The notes under the pieces are model-generated. The model was not told the origin of the DNA. It saw nothing but the letters and a program-made list of their open reading frames with translations, and searched no databases. A program made the position numbers and the translations under genes. A stretch of 64,000 nucleotides of DNA from Megalopta genalis (Eukaryota; Arthropoda; Insecta; Hymenoptera; Halictidae): contig NC_135013.1 in NCBI RefSeq assembly GCF_051020955.1, positions 43,405,087-43,469,086 on the forward strand. Direction: 5' to 3'. Shown one piece after another: positions 12,538-26,406 of this stretch (position 1 is its first letter; each line of letters starts with the position of its first letter).

Positions 12538-13072
12538 TTAACCCTTTCAGCGTTTAAGACGGTCACATTGTTGCACTATAACAACGAGTCAGACTCGTAG
12601 CGAAGATTTCATTCATAATCTACTAAATATGAATGCTACACAATTTCTTCTCTAAATCGAAATAAAATATGATTATTCTATTTTCAAAGCTTAAAAATGA
12701 AAGCAAATAAAGACATACAAGAAATAAAAATTCGTTTGCTGCATTAGACAAATTATTAAGGACAACGAAGTGTTAATTAACCTAGCTGTGAAAGAAATCT
12801 TAGTACAAGGTATGTGGTATTTATGAAAAATTTCATAATCACAGAAATTCGTTTTTTAATTATATTAATAAATTGAAAATGGCTGAACAGTATTTTTAAA
12901 TTTCTTAAATATTTTTAGGGTTTTGTATTTGATCGACTAATTTTTCCCAAATAACATAATCTGAATAACATCTATATAATGAGGACGTAATGTAAAGTCG
13001 TGAAAGTAATATAAAAAGTAGATATTGCATTTACTATATTTTGTTCATTCTGGTCAGCACTGAAAGGGTTAA
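12538..13072. mobile_element. piggyBac-like non-autonomous element, TTAA target duplication
   Basis: TTAA (12,538-12,541) is followed by CCCTTTCAGCG. At the other end CACTGAAAGGG is followed by TTAA (13,069-13,072). TTAA duplication together with a short CCC-type terminal inverted repeat is characteristic of the piggyBac superfamily. The 527-bp interior has no transposase-like frame, so this would be a non-autonomous copy. Confidence 0.7.
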
Positions 13073-16000
13073 TAAGAATGATGGTGATTGTATAAATAAA
13101 AGTACACCACATGAATTTACAAGATTTTGTATATGTTGTCGGCAACGTTATTTTATACATGTAACTATTATTTGGCTTTATGCAAGAAAGCATGTTTGGT
13201 AATAGTTTATCTACATCTAATTTAAAATTACTATCGCAGATCTATCTTAAATCTGACTTTAAATTCTGTGGCTACAGGAAAGCTTTGTTCAAGTTGAAGA
13301 TGATGATTAGACTGTGGTTTTTACGCAAAATAGAAATTGTCTACATTAATCACAAGATAGAAAAGCAATATCCACATGTATTTCTTTTCTCAATGATTTG
13401 AATAAATTGGAAAGAATATGTAGTACTTTTAATATCTTTAAATGGGTAAGCGATTTCGATTTTATCATAAATGTATCAAACTCGCAATCTAGTGACAATA
13501 AAATTGCAACAATCGCTAATAACCAACGATGTTGATGCGATTTTAAAAATTGCTAAAGTCAAAGAAAAATAAGTAACGGTGTTGCGAAATTTTTGAAATA
13601 GTCTTAGATTTAAGGTAAATGACTGGTTTCACATTTCTTATTGAAATTATAATGATATTTTGATGAGAATCTTGTGATGCGAGAATTTTATTGATGTGAA
13701 TAATCTACACAATTTAATTGTAATTTGAAAGATCTAATAGTCACTATACATATAGTATATTATATATAGCTAATAGTATTGTCATTTTTATAAAACGATA
13801 CATACCAGTTTTCGTGTTTGGTTAATTTAGTGTCAATATCTGTCTAGGTTAGATTAATGCTTTCTTAAGTTTTGTATGAAATGCTTCTAAAAAATAATAG
13901 TAGATACGTACACAATGACTAAAAAAAAATAAACGAATGATTAAATAAACTATTTTGAAAATGGGCATTCGTTAATGATTTTTCAATAACAAACATCCGC
14001 CACTTAAAACCTTCAGGAATCTGTACTCAGGGTGATGGCCTTGGCAATACATTAGAAAATCGTCGAGATCGGAGAATGGTACTTTTGTCGTAAACATTTA
14101 CCAAATTTTTTACGTAATTTAAAATGTACGAAAGGAATTCTTTCACGGATTAAAAGATTTGCGAAGGTAAAAATGAGGTAGTAATTTCAATAGTGTCGAT
14201 TTAATTACCTTGTTGCATAGACGCGTAAAATCTGTAGTCTATGAATAAGCTGTTCCTTCAAATATTGTTTGCGAGAAAAAAGTTACACGGAACAGTGTAT
14301 TCTCGACAACAGATTTTTAACCTAAGGGAACCAATTTCCCCGATATATATTTCTTTTTAATAATGGTCTATCGCCCACGCTCATTGCTTACCTTATGTAC
14401 AAAATAATAAGCTTGCATGTACAAAAAAAGCTACACACTTTCTCAATACAGCACAATATATCATATAAGATAATGTACATAATCTTTGTAATTACTGTAA
14501 TATAAAATTACTTTTCACTGAAACGACATAACATTGTACAGAATTATATATACATATAACTAAAACGTAAATATTGTTAATAATATTTGTCCAAATATAT
14601 GAAAGCCATAGTACCACATAATTCAAAATTCTAAATAGCTCATATTTAGGAGAATTCCAGTAATATTTCACGTTTTGTTTCGTTATAGATAATACATTAT
14701 AATAATATTATAAATAATGATAATAATAATATTTTTAATATAAATAAAGTGATTTCTTTGCATAGAAGCACATTTTGAGGATGGATATTTGAATAAGTAA
14801 CGAATGTGAAAGATACCGTAGAAAACAGATACGTCGAACGGTAAAGTTCAAGGCAGTTAGAGGTGAAGTGTAGTTTACAGGCTGATCAATAAGTTCGTAG
14901 TTTACTAGTAAGGAAGTTGTTAACTTCATTGGAGGACATATGGACCGTCAGCTTTAATTACCTAAGCACTCAGTTGTTTAATTACACAGTTTATGCAGTT
15001 ATAGACATATTAAATCTATGTCAAACAATCATAAATCCTCGTATCACTTTTATCGTGATTTCTATTTCATTTAATACTCGGACAGCGAGAGATTAGGGAT
15101 TTTATTGATAACTGAAATTATAAATGATTCTAAACGTACGCAGTTATATATTTTTGTTACATGATTTTTTCTCAATGCTTTAAACTAGACGGTTTATTTT
15201 GGCATAAACAGATCTGTCGTTCGTGTGTGTTATCATTAAGTTCTCATGTACAGTGAGCGTCACTTAAATTCTTGTTCCAAATTGCTTCTTTATCTTTAGG
15301 CAAAGTTGAAGTAATTTACATATACATGTACCAAATGTAGTTACATTTAATGTGTAATAATTACAAATTAAAAATTTGTTTTCGAAAGTAGTAAATTCAA
15401 CATATTGAAACGATACAGACATCTCGCTCTCTGTTTCGATACTGCAATTTACCAAATGTTCCTACGAGGCAAATTGTAAAGGTTCTAAGATATTAGATAA
15501 AAAAAAGACAGATTGGAAATTAACTCGTCAAAATATTGGACATATCAATTTACAGTAATTTATTTAGTAAAATAAAAGTCAAGTTGTTAAAATTGATAAT
15601 TAATGCGCATGTATTTTAATCAAGTTTTACGTATTCGATATTCCGGTACGAAAAGTAATTATTAAATCTTGACAAATAATTTTGCCGTCTATATATAACA
15701 TCATTCATCTTTTCTCTCGTGTAAAATAAATTAAATTAAATTAATGATAACATTAGTCAAATCACCCTTCCACATCATTTTGTGACCATTCATCAAACTT
15801 AATAATCGCTCAGAGATTTCCAGGATTTATTTCATTACATAAATATATTGAATGTTCAGTTATCAGTAATACTGATGATAAAATTTTAATATTACTCCTT
15901 TTCCAATTTGTGTATCGCAATATTTCTATTACTTAAATAGACGAAATGAAAAATAATTTTTCTATTTATATATTCTTATACTTCAACAGTTATTTATGTG

Positions 16001-16401
16001 TATAAAGGAAAAACTGACACTTTGCTATTTTCATGATCTATCAATTTATCTTATGTATTTAATTCTTTCCGCTATTTTGTTTATAATTTATTTTATATAC
16101 GATGATATCTTTTGCACTAGTTAATTTAACATAGTATATTCATCTTGCACTTCTGTTTTGTAATTTCGTTATATTCTTCTAATTTTTGTAGTAACGATTT
16201 ATGTTCTTCCATATTAATTTGTCCCATTTGAGTGTCTTCAACATAGTCACAATAAAATGATCTTTATAATTATGTACACAATTTTAAAAGAATCAAGAAA
16301 TGAGATAATTAAGTATTAAATATAATGAAATCGGTTATTTTATTGATTATTACAATTTTATTTATGCGTACAGTTATTAATTTGAGTGTTATTTTTATGT
16401 A

Positions 16402-16767
16402 CAGGGAGTCGCAAAATTATGTTGCTTCCGGGAAATGAGGGGTTCCTGAAGTCATTTGAAGCAACTTTTTCCTTAACGCAAATACAATCCGCGACTTTGT
16501 TTACAAGTTATTAACGAAAAACAAAGACCAATGAGAGGCAAGATCAACTGGCGCAAGACTGCCGAGCCAACAATCAGACAAAGCCCAGTTTCACTCATTG
16601 GCTTGAGTGGCCTCACGCCAGCTGATCTCGCCTCTCATTGGTCACTGTTTTTCGTTAATAGCTCGTAAACAAAGCCGCGGATTGCATTTGCGCTAAGGAA
16701 AAAGTTGCTTCAAATAACACTAGGAACCCTTCATTTCCCGGAAGTAACATAATTTTGGGACACCCTA
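16402..16767. mobile_element. CAGGGTGTCCC-type foldback MITE, copy 1
   Basis: About 366 bp, almost entirely palindromic. The left end cagggagtcgcaaaattatg is matched by cataattttgggacaccctat on the right, and the arms stay paired for about 150 bp through gaaaaagttgctt and ttattaacgaaaaac up to a divergent GC-rich centre. It is flanked by TA. Copies 2 and 3 are at 45.4 and 57.2 kb. The Tc1/mariner superfamily is likely from the TA flank and the CAGGGTG terminus. Confidence 0.85.
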
Positions 16768-17920
16768 TATATGTATAATATATATTGAATTCATTTTTTA
16801 CAAATAGATCTGTTAGTAACTAATTTCAGTCTAAATTTAACAGCAGAAGTAATTTATAAGGTGTCAGAACTGTAGATTTTTGTCGAAATTAATTGTCGGC
16901 CAGTATTAAGAAATAAGATCACAATATTTAAACGACAATAACAAACTGACAACAAGAGATCGTACGTACCTCGACGATTCGTTCAAAGATGCAAACATTC
17001 ATATTTCGTTACATTCATTCGCATATCAACCTAATCGATTTTATTTAAAAACTGTATTCAACATAAAGAAAGATTTTACATGTATTAAAATGTATATAAG
17101 CCAATGTGCGGTGTACAATTAAATGACACTTACTGTATACACGAAAAATTTTCCAAATTCTCTATATAATTTATAAACATTACTGTTTATGAACACAATA
17201 CCTACTTGCAACCTGTAACTTATTGTTCTCCTTTGTATATATACATATATCTACGAAACGTTTAAAATAGGAAAAGTAAAATGATAGCACAATTACAAAA
17301 TTGAAATTTTCTTGATTTCGAAAAATGATCACTTTTTTAAACTTTTGAATAAATAGTATACAGTTTCTTTATTTTTCAATCACCTCTAACATCCGTTTTG
17401 ATAACTAATTATCCGACTGTTGAACATAATCTTCCGATGTATTATCCCATTTTCTTTTCAGGGGTTGTTTCAGTTCAATAATGCTTTGAACTTGTTTTAT
17501 TGTCTTTATAAACAGCTCGATCATGGTGTCCCCAACAGTACTCAATAATATTTAAATCTGGTAAGTGTGCTGGCCAGTTCCAAAGTAGAATAATCGTGAG
17601 AAATAGTTTCTAACCATTTTTGCAATTCAAGCGGCGCTACTGTTTTTTTTATTTCAAAAATAAAGATACCCCTAGCAATAGACATGGCAAACTTGCTCAT
17701 TTCTTCTTGCATTACGTTTAAGGTAAGTTGTGCTATTCATTCGTTTCTCAATGAATTTGACAACGATCCGCCAATTATATCCCATGCCTGTCCAAAGTCA
17801 TTACGCTTCCCTTACTTATTTAACAACGCGCTTTTGAGAAATTTTTTCTTCACCAAAAATAATAATCAAAACTGTTGGAACGACAACTGAATCGTTTCTG
17901 ACTGATAAATATTACTCTAC

Positions 17921-18250
17921 TATCATTTATAATTACACGCTCAAAACAACTTTTACATTGTCACTAATATTTAAACGAAAACTTCACGAAATATCATATT
18001 TGTATATTTCCGTTTTCTACTATTTCTAATATAAAAATATACAATTATGAAGTTTTGTTAAATTTTTTTTAAAAGTGCCCATCTACAGTGCTGTGAAACT
18101 CAAAGTAACTTTTACATTTTTAATGACGCTTAAACAAAAGCAAAAAAGAGAACTATATTTGTATGTTTCTATTTTCTATTGTTTTTAATATAGAAATATA
18201 CAAATAAATCTCACTAAAAATGTAATAGTTACTTTGAGTCTACACCACTC
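17921..18250. mobile_element. two adjacent palindromic MITEs (AAAGTAACTTTTACA family)
   Basis: The first copy runs from about 17,921 to about 18,085. The second begins at cagtgctgtgaaactcaaag (about 18,086) and closes at tactttgagtctacaccact. Both have the central taatatagaaatatacaaat hairpin word seen at 10.9 kb. Confidence 0.7.
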
Positions 18251-19485
18251 ACAAAATTCAATTCATGTTGTCTTTAATTGATTCCTTTATAGGCCACTGT
18301 AACTTTAAAGTCACACACAGCATATTGTGTTTTTTATTCTAATTTAATTTAATTTTTAGTCGCAATTTTCAATTTTGATTTTGCACACAAGAATAAATTC
18401 GATTTTTCAACGCATAGTGAATTCGTTATTATCTTATATCCAGAAATTCACATTTGGTGGTTTCGAGATATAAAAATTTTTTATTTCGATACGAAAAATC
18501 CGGAATATAGAAATGTCAATCTTGTTTTTCATTTAAATTGTAATCGCATTCAACTTTTAAATGTCTAGAGTGTAGACCGAAAGTTTTTAGAATTAGATAA
18601 AACTTCAGCTTGCTGAGCAAGATTAGACTTGCTGCGAGGCACAACTTCGATGCAGCCGGTATAATAGCACGTTGTTTTATGTTATCTGCATCAATTGGAA
18701 AACATAAGAGTCAAGTACAACCTTTTTCCTTTCTTAAATAACTTTAATAAGTCAGAATTAATAGATCAAGATTCTTGGTTGCTGCCAATCTTTTCACTAT
18801 TTTAGGTTTTATCTATCCATTTTTGCAATAAATGCATAAAAACCGCAGTCTACTTATGACTTTTTAGTTTCAAAGTGATTTGAATCTTCCCTTGATTTGA
18901 TTTCTTCAGAATCTCATGTTTGCATACACAAAGCTAGTTACTTATACACTAGTGATAGAAACATAAATAGGTTTCCAAGGAAACCGAAATGATAGTGCTC
19001 CTATGCTGTCATTTCATCATCTCCAATTTCAATACAACAGGGAAACAGAGAAATTCTAATTTATATGTATACAGGGTCTCTTATTTAAATGTGATTTACC
19101 AAACATCTATTTGAATTCTGTAAGCGAAACAAGTATTTGATACGTACTTTAATTCAGTGGTATTAATTGTTCAGTATCCTGCAAGCGTTGTTTCGAATAA
19201 CTATAATATTTGTTTCAAATATTATTCAAATTTGTACTATGATATGACCTTCAATTTTTACTATGATATAACCTGAAGTATTTTTGTTAATATCACTGAA
19301 ATTACGTATAAAACAGTATTTGTGTTTTGACAATTGAAAAAGATATTTGAGGAATTATACTTAAATGACACAAATAATATCATCAAAAGAGTACGAATAT
19401 GTGGTCCAAACGGAAAGATTCCAAAATATGATTATACTTTTTGGGCAACCTAATAATAGGACAAGGTAACAATAATGAATCAGAT

Positions 19486-19985
19486 TTCTACAGAATTACA
19501 ACTTAATTACTCGAGAAATTATAATTACAAAGTAATTCAATTACATTATAATTCAATCACGCGTTGTAATTCGTAATTCAGACCTCCATTCAATTGAATC
19601 ACAATGTATTTCGTAATTGCAATTGGAGTACAATTACAAAATACTTTGTAATTAAATTGCATTAATTACAAGAATTACAGTACAATTGAATAAAAATTAA
19701 GAAATGCAGTGTAATTAAATTAAAATTAAGAATTCTGATGTAATTGAATGAAAATTGAGAATTAACTATAATTAATAAGTAATAATAGGTACTAACAATG
19801 TATCTCACTTCATCAAAATTTTAGGTTATAATTTGCAGAATTGTATTTCAATTACATTGTATGTCAATTACATAGTATTTCAATTTCATTGTGTTTCAAT
19901 TACACTCGTAATTAATATAACTAGCAATTGAATTAACTGTAAGGTTTGAATTATGTAGTTGAATTGCAATATAATCGAATTTGCA
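19486..19985. repeat. degenerate AATTACA/TGTAATT foldback array
   Basis: Over about 260 bases the left half repeats attacaa/taattgaa words. After a short non-repetitive spacer (about 19,765-19,825) the right half repeats their complements (caattacattg, atttcaattaca). The whole can fold back on itself. It is either a decayed large hairpin element or a satellite-like array. Confidence 0.7.
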
Positions 19986-22796
19986 TAACTCCGTAATGAA
20001 TCTTAAAAAACATTTGGAAAATTGTAAACATTTAAATAACGGTATCGCATATGTACTTTATTGATCCATAACTGTATGTCATAAAAGAAAACCTATTTAC
20101 ACATTATAACATTATATTTCCATATAATGTCATTCAATATTTGGAGTGCCAAAAAGACTTAAGTAAATGTCTAAAAGATACAGAGAAGTTCAATTTTTGT
20201 TTGTAGTTCAGGAAATATTTCATTGTCAAAACATTCAGTTGATCATAAACACAATTTTAAACAAGTTATTTATCACTCGTTTCATATTCAGACGTCTACA
20301 CTGATTTGCTTCTCAGTCATTCATTTAATCACCTGAAGATTTAATCAAGCGTATGATTAAGCTTAAATGCAGAGTATAACATCCATCTTTATCTACTTTC
20401 CTTATAGTAATATAGTAACAAATTCATCAGCTGACGAGGAATTGATTCATTGTACAACAAAGAAATTAAAGCTTCAACGACCATAATTCTTTATTCTTTG
20501 AACAAGTAAAAAACACATGCAATTTACTTACACTTTTGGTTTTAGTTTTTGATATTACAGTCTAGTCAATCGTATAGAAAGCCGTATCGTTGATAACAGC
20601 AATTACTGAAAAGTAAAAAGCAAATTACTGAAAATATTCAGAATGGCATAATACAACATTATTGATCAGACATTGGTGCTCAAAGTAAAAAAACGATAGC
20701 AACAATTATTCATGATTTTCAAATAATTGAGTAATAATTTATTCATGCAAACGTGCACGCCTATTACATGTATTAATATAAATTTTATTGTGAAAATCTC
20801 AATATCCTCAAAATATTAATTAAATAATATTCTTCAATATTAAATCTCAATATAAATATTTTAAATCTCATTTGACAACTTTTCGTATTTTAAAATAAAT
20901 TATATTTAATCTCTCCTTCAATTGTCAGTTTTACTTTGCTATCAGAATTCTGAATATTTTTGTTACATGAAAATATTTAATACCGATAAATGTAGCTTAC
21001 AGACCATATACATCTATATCTTAACTGTGCTTGTAATCGTCTTATGAATGTGGAGAAAAAGCATTCTTGACGATACAAACAGGCTATTGTTAATGTTCAA
21101 AGTAAATGCCCAGCGAGCGAAGGATTTCAAATATGATACGGTATCCGGTATTCGATCAACGACTTCCTGATCCTTGTGTAAGGAACTTCCTTTGCGTCAA
21201 AAAAAGTCCATATAATATACAGAAAAATAAAAATTTGAATTTGAATTTGTTCTTATTTAAATTAATATTTTGACTCTGAATTTTATTACCATTTTGCTAC
21301 CTTCTTTATTTCAGGTTCACTTAAGTATTATATTATTTTGACGTATTAAATAAAAATTGAGTACGTTGCACACACTGATATCTACAGTATAGTGATACGA
21401 AATAAAAATATATCTCAATTAGAAACGAATCACAAATGAAAACGTACGTCGATGAAGAAAAAAAATTAATGATATGTTGCTAAATTTTTGTCATACTATC
21501 TAATAAAGCTGGGTAAAAATAATTAAAAAGGATTACTAATAGTTAATGAAATACTTTTGTTTGTATGGAATAATATTTCAAGATTTATTTTTGACATCAT
21601 AGAGATAAATACATGTATTGAAAATTTATGTGTTGTGGTACTGAAAATAATTATTTGAAATAGTATTTCATGTGTCTAAATTTCTATTAATTATTTGAAA
21701 TTCTATTTTTTATGATTAATATTTACGAAAGAAAATAAATTTATAGAAAAAGTACAGACACATATTGTTTTGAAAAATAAGCTTTTTCTTATATTTCTCT
21801 TAATTAACATATATTATAATTTGTCAATTACGTATTTCAACTAGTATATCATTTAAAACAGAAATAAATTATTACATCAAATGAATGCACATATACAACA
21901 CAGTTAAGAGAAATAGTATTTGTAAATATCTGTATTTTTGAGTCGAAATATTTTAAACCAGGTCTGCTATCCAGTATCCTATAAAATAATTAAAAATTCA
22001 AATGATGGAGTTTATAATGAAAAAATTCTAATGAATATCTCGGAAACGGAAATGAGACACGTTAAGTGTCACTGAAATGTGCGACTACTTTCTTCAGCCC
22101 ATAATTATCATTTCCATTGTTCAAACTCGTTTAAAAAATATTGGATACTATAATTGAAAGGTTATAAAATAATCTCACAATTATCTCTCAAGCTATATAT
22201 TCTGCGAAAAAGTGTTCTAGATAATGTTCAGTTTTAATGGGGACGTTTTATGATGGCCATCATATTTGTTTAGATGAATTTATTCTGAAGATTTCGCTAT
22301 ACAACTTCTGCAAAGGTGACACTGACTTTTAAGATCAGAATAAATCATTCCATCGACATGCAAAGCTGTCCTTCCGAATATAAATGACACAGAACAATTT
22401 CTAATTTGAATGTCAATAAATGACCTTGAATGACTCTGAATCACTAACATATCTAGGTCAGTGCATACGTCACGAAACGGGCTTAAAATTTGGGTAAATA
22501 AAAATATACAGGAAACACAAAAATATGTAGGAAACACAAACACCACCTTGAAATCTCAAAGTGTACAAATAATTATTAACGAGATCATAAAAGTTTATGA
22601 GAGAATTGTGTCATTAAGTTCAAATCGGACATCCTGTATAAGAGAAAATGTATTGTGCACACAGATATAATTAAACATAAATCAATGACACCGTGATTAG
22701 TAACCTTTGATTAACTACTTATTTACGATCTAATCACTAATTACTAGACTATATGAGTGACTGAATCTTTATGCAAAATAAAAAGTTGCTAACAAG

Positions 22797-23299
22797 GGAT
22801 GATTCCCACACAATCCGGTAGATCAAAAAATTCTGAAACTTTGAGAGGATACACATATTATGTGTGTATATACATATATTACGCAATCTTTTCTTAGTTT
22901 ACGCGGTGGAAATTAACCCTTAAATATTCGTTCATTTTTTACTTTATTTCTGTAATTGGCAAATTATACAAGCTAGATAAAAAGTCTTCGAACAAAAGTT
23001 ACTTCTTTTGTCCAAATCTAATAAAACAGTAAAACAATATATCGATTATTTGTTTATAACTTTTTCCAATTGTTTAAACAATTTAAAAATCGTATATCAC
23101 ATGATGAATTTGAACAAAAGAAGTAACTTTTGTTTGAAGACCTTTTTTCTATCTTGTACAGTTTGCAAATTGTAGCAATGAAATATTGAATATTTCGGTG
23201 TTAATTTCCAGCTTTAAAATGAATTGATGCAAGAAACAAAAAATTGCGTAATACATATTTTTCAGAATTTTTGGAATTTCTGGGTTGGTGATCATTCTT
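22797..23299. mobile_element. large foldback element, about 500 bp
   Basis: Long imperfect inverted arms surround a short centre near 23,050. Paired blocks from outside in include acatatattacgcaatc / attgcgtaatacatat, ggtggaaattaac / gttaatttcc, attggcaaattatacaagc / cttgtacagtttgcaaatt and acaaaagttacttcttttgt / acaaaagaagtaacttttgt. TTAA occurs in both arms (22,913 and 23,201), so the true terminus could be there (284 bp) instead of at the outer limit given. Confidence 0.7.
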
Positions 23300-23835
23300 T
23301 GTAAGTCCAATGTAAGAAACAGAAATTAAATGAAAATTGAATGATCCTTTTAATGATTTTATTAAATCAACAATAGTGCAACAGTAGTCTTAAATTCTTC
23401 CAACATGTTCACGGTTTTGTGTATCGAAACTATTCTCACTTTTGTCACACATGCATAAAATCCGCAGTCTACTGATTGCTTATGAATAACGCATTATTAT
23501 AATAATTAACCGCAGCGTGAAGAAGTTATGCCTCTGAAAACTGTGTGAAATATACGTATGGTGTGCAAATGAATGTATACTATAATTTCATCAGATATTT
23601 CTTCTTTAATTGACCATTTTCTATATTAATTTTGCAGTCATTCAACATACATATACATATATACATTATAAAATTGCTTTTGTAAGTGTACCTGCAAGCA
23701 AAAACGCATAGAGGCGACGAAAGATAGATACGGCAATATTTCGCGGAGGAAGCAAACAATTTCCAGCGACAATTCATAGCAGCTTGCATTTGTTCGCTTT
23801 AACCGACTACATCGCAGTCCCGTTTTGATCCTCAG

Positions 23836-24077
23836 GAATTTTTACGGAGGCACGGTTCCACCTCGAAATTGTGTCGGAAGGTCCGCAGTGCAGACAATTT
23901 ACCACTCACATCGTCGAATCGACCAGATCAACGAAATTCGAAAGAAGAGGGCATCGATGGCGACAAAGAGTCCTTTCTAAAGCCAACTCCGGAAGAAAAA
24001 CCAGAAGATTCGAAACTGAAGGGGCAGACCGCCTTCAAAGGTGGTTCCAAGGAAAATCATCAGCAACAGACTTCAAG
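23836..24077 (+). CDS. internal exon of unrecognised multi-exon gene (second supported exon)
   Basis: A 242-nt exon between gttttgatcctcag and a donor ACTTCAAG|GTAAGAG. The open frame gives 80 codons plus two bases, beginning EFLRRHGSTSKLCRKVRSAD and ending KENHQQQTSR once spliced. The first third is strongly basic with Arg-directed Ser/Thr sites (RRHGS, RKVRS). The middle is Lys/Glu-rich (for example KPTPEEKPEDSKLK). The end is Gln/Ser-rich. No catalytic or membrane segment is present, which suggests a phosphorylatable disordered tail. The frame stays open upstream of the acceptor-proximal codons, and codon composition differs sharply from the flanking AT-rich DNA. It ends in phase 2, which fits both the 30,235 cassette and the 35,659 exon. 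I do not recognise the family. Confidence 0.65.
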
Positions 24078-26037
24078 GTAAGAGCCTGTCGAAATTATAT
24101 GATTTATCTGTTTAACCAGTTAAATGTTTTCGACGAGTGTGCTCGTCATGATGACATCTTGCGTTATAATGAGTATACTCGAAAACAGATAGGTGGTTCA
24201 TACAGAACAATTAAAAGAATTTTATGACATTTATGTATTATATTCAACTTTCTGAGATTATTAAAAAAAAATTAAACTGCTTAACCCATATCTTTTTTAC
24301 GATCAATGAAGATAATTTTTATTTTGTAAAAAGATCTGCAGTCTAGTTATAATCCATATGAAAAACGTTGTTGCATAATAATTATTATTTTTATTAAAAT
24401 ATTTTTAGTTGTGAATAATTGTTACATGTAACCAAAATGTTTTTTTCATTGTCCACAATTATTATTGATGTTTGGATTAGTCATAAGTAGACCATGGATT
24501 TTTATGTGTTTATGGTATATGTAAATATATAAAATTCAAGTGTACGTGAATATTTGTTAATATTATATAATTCTAGTAGAAATTCTAGTTAGTATAGTCT
24601 ATAAATCTAGTAGAAAATTTCTAGTTAGTAGAAATGTACGAGGAATGGGTATGCAGAATAATTTTGCGATATTTCGTCGAGGATTACTAAAAATTATTAA
24701 AATAAAAATAAAAATACGTACTCGATTGTATACACACAATTCAGAGAATGAAGTACATCGTAAATTAAATAAAGCAGTTTTAATTGATATGGATACCAGA
24801 ATTGTGTCAACCTGCACCGAATGCCGCATACCGTAACGACAAAAGGATCTGCAAGTTTTACACCACTTGAGAATCTTCGAAGGGTACATTCCACTATTTT
24901 CACAGACCGCAGGGAAGCTTGCCAACCGTTTTCTCAATGTTCAGTAGCAGAAATTGTCTTTTTATTCGTGCTTAAATGCAGATCTCTTTGGCGAATTGTC
25001 GGAATTCCTCACTTTACCGCTGAAAGGAGTGAAAATGATTTCTCCCTTTTACAAATTAAACAAGCATATAAATATTAAATATTTACCATAAATGTGCTCA
25101 TCCAATTTGCACAATTAACTACGAGCAATCAGCTTCTTTATATCCGCTTTTATGATATAAAAAAATCTTGTTTACCTTTCCCTTTTAATTGTTTTTGTCA
25201 TAGTTCTAAAAGTTCAAATGTTATTTATTTAATCAGAATTCTAGTCTGCTAATTATTATCTCGTTTTATTAAATAAATATTATCACTTTCTATTAACAAA
25301 AATAAGAGCAATAATTAATTCCTTCTAGCAGCCATATATTTTATTATCTGGATACGCAAAAATATCGCATACAATATGCTGTAAAATGATTTGCAACAAA
25401 TGAAATTATTTCTATTTGAACATATTCTATTTCAACAATTTTTAATACCAACTTGCAAACACAAATTAATAGCATAACAGATCTGTACCTGCAAGAAAAA
25501 TTGATAAATATGGTTTATAAATTCTATGTAGATTACATGAATAATTAATGTAATTTACACTCAAATCACTTGATTATCTGTCTGGAATCGTTCCGATGCT
25601 TATGAACTAGCAAAAGGAACTGTCGACTATAAAACGAGACAAAATGTAAATATGTCGACAAAAGAGTCTCGACTCACGGAGCTCCTGCAATCCTCTTGCA
25701 TATGGAAATCGTTTGCACATGAATCAACTACCCTGAAGTCGATTTATTATTCTATGACCTGGAATTTTTAAGTACTTGGAATATTCATAACTGTGACTAC
25801 GCGATTTCTGTCATCGCCAAACTTGCATGAAATTGTCAACTAAAAACGTCGTCGTTCTAGTGATTTACAGAAATCAATTTTGAAAATTACTCATTTTGTA
25901 AGCTGGCCTAAAATATGCCAAATGGAATAGACCTATTGATTAGGGAATCATAATGTGTACGAAATAACGTATGTAATCAAGTAAATGTTTTTTAAACATT
26001 TTTTTACGTATTCTGAAAAACTTCGAATTAAGATACT

Positions 26038-26406
26038 TACACATTTACCGATGAAAGTTAAGAAACATGTTACACAGTTGCAGTAAACCTTCTTAACACA
26101 GGATCAAAATTTGTATTGTGTCAACGAAAAATCTAATCTTCTAGATTTCTACAAATCTATCTAATATAATTACACATTTAAATTTTATTTCATTTTTGTA
26201 TTTTGTATTTTTTTATCTTTATTGTATTTTTTTATTTGTCGAATGCACTAAATAAAACAACATTGCAATATAAACAATGTGTTATAGGCTTCACTACAAT
26301 TTATTTTTTATTTAATAAGACGTATATCTATTAAAGTATCAAATTTTATCCAAATGCTAACGATATGTAAAGTTTTTTAACTTTTGTCGGTAAATGTACA
26401 TGTGTA
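26038..26406. mobile_element. TTTACCGACAAAAGTTAA-type MITE, copy 1
   Basis: The left end acatttaccgatgaaagtta is matched at the right by aacttttgtcggtaaatgta. The interior includes ccttcttaacacaggatcaa and a conserved cactaaataaaac. Related copies are at 58,713 (same orientation) and 60,426 (inverted). About 370 bp, no coding content. Confidence 0.75.

Larger units (their letters stand above)
11857..23835 (+). other. intron of about 12 kb, filled with repeats
   Basis: Inferred intron between the first and second supported exons. It contains a TTAA-flanked element (12,538-13,072), a CAGGGTGTCCC foldback (16,402), two palindromic MITEs (17,921), single TAGACTGCGGA-type ends at about 14,221-14,242, 18,825-18,852 and 23,445-23,471, an AATTACA foldback array (19,486) and a large foldback (22,797). 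The intervals 13,073-16,401, 18,251-19,485 and 19,986-22,796 show nothing gene-like. At 22,630-22,636 atcctgtata marks the end of another element (the inverted form begins tacaggatgtccgatttg). Further exons of the gene cannot be excluded. Confidence 0.45.

Noticed and set aside
24599..25078. Overlapping open frames on both strands after the second supported exon
   Set aside because: Several frames are open at once in a GC-richer pocket. No acceptor/donor pair continues the gene's phase without an early stop.
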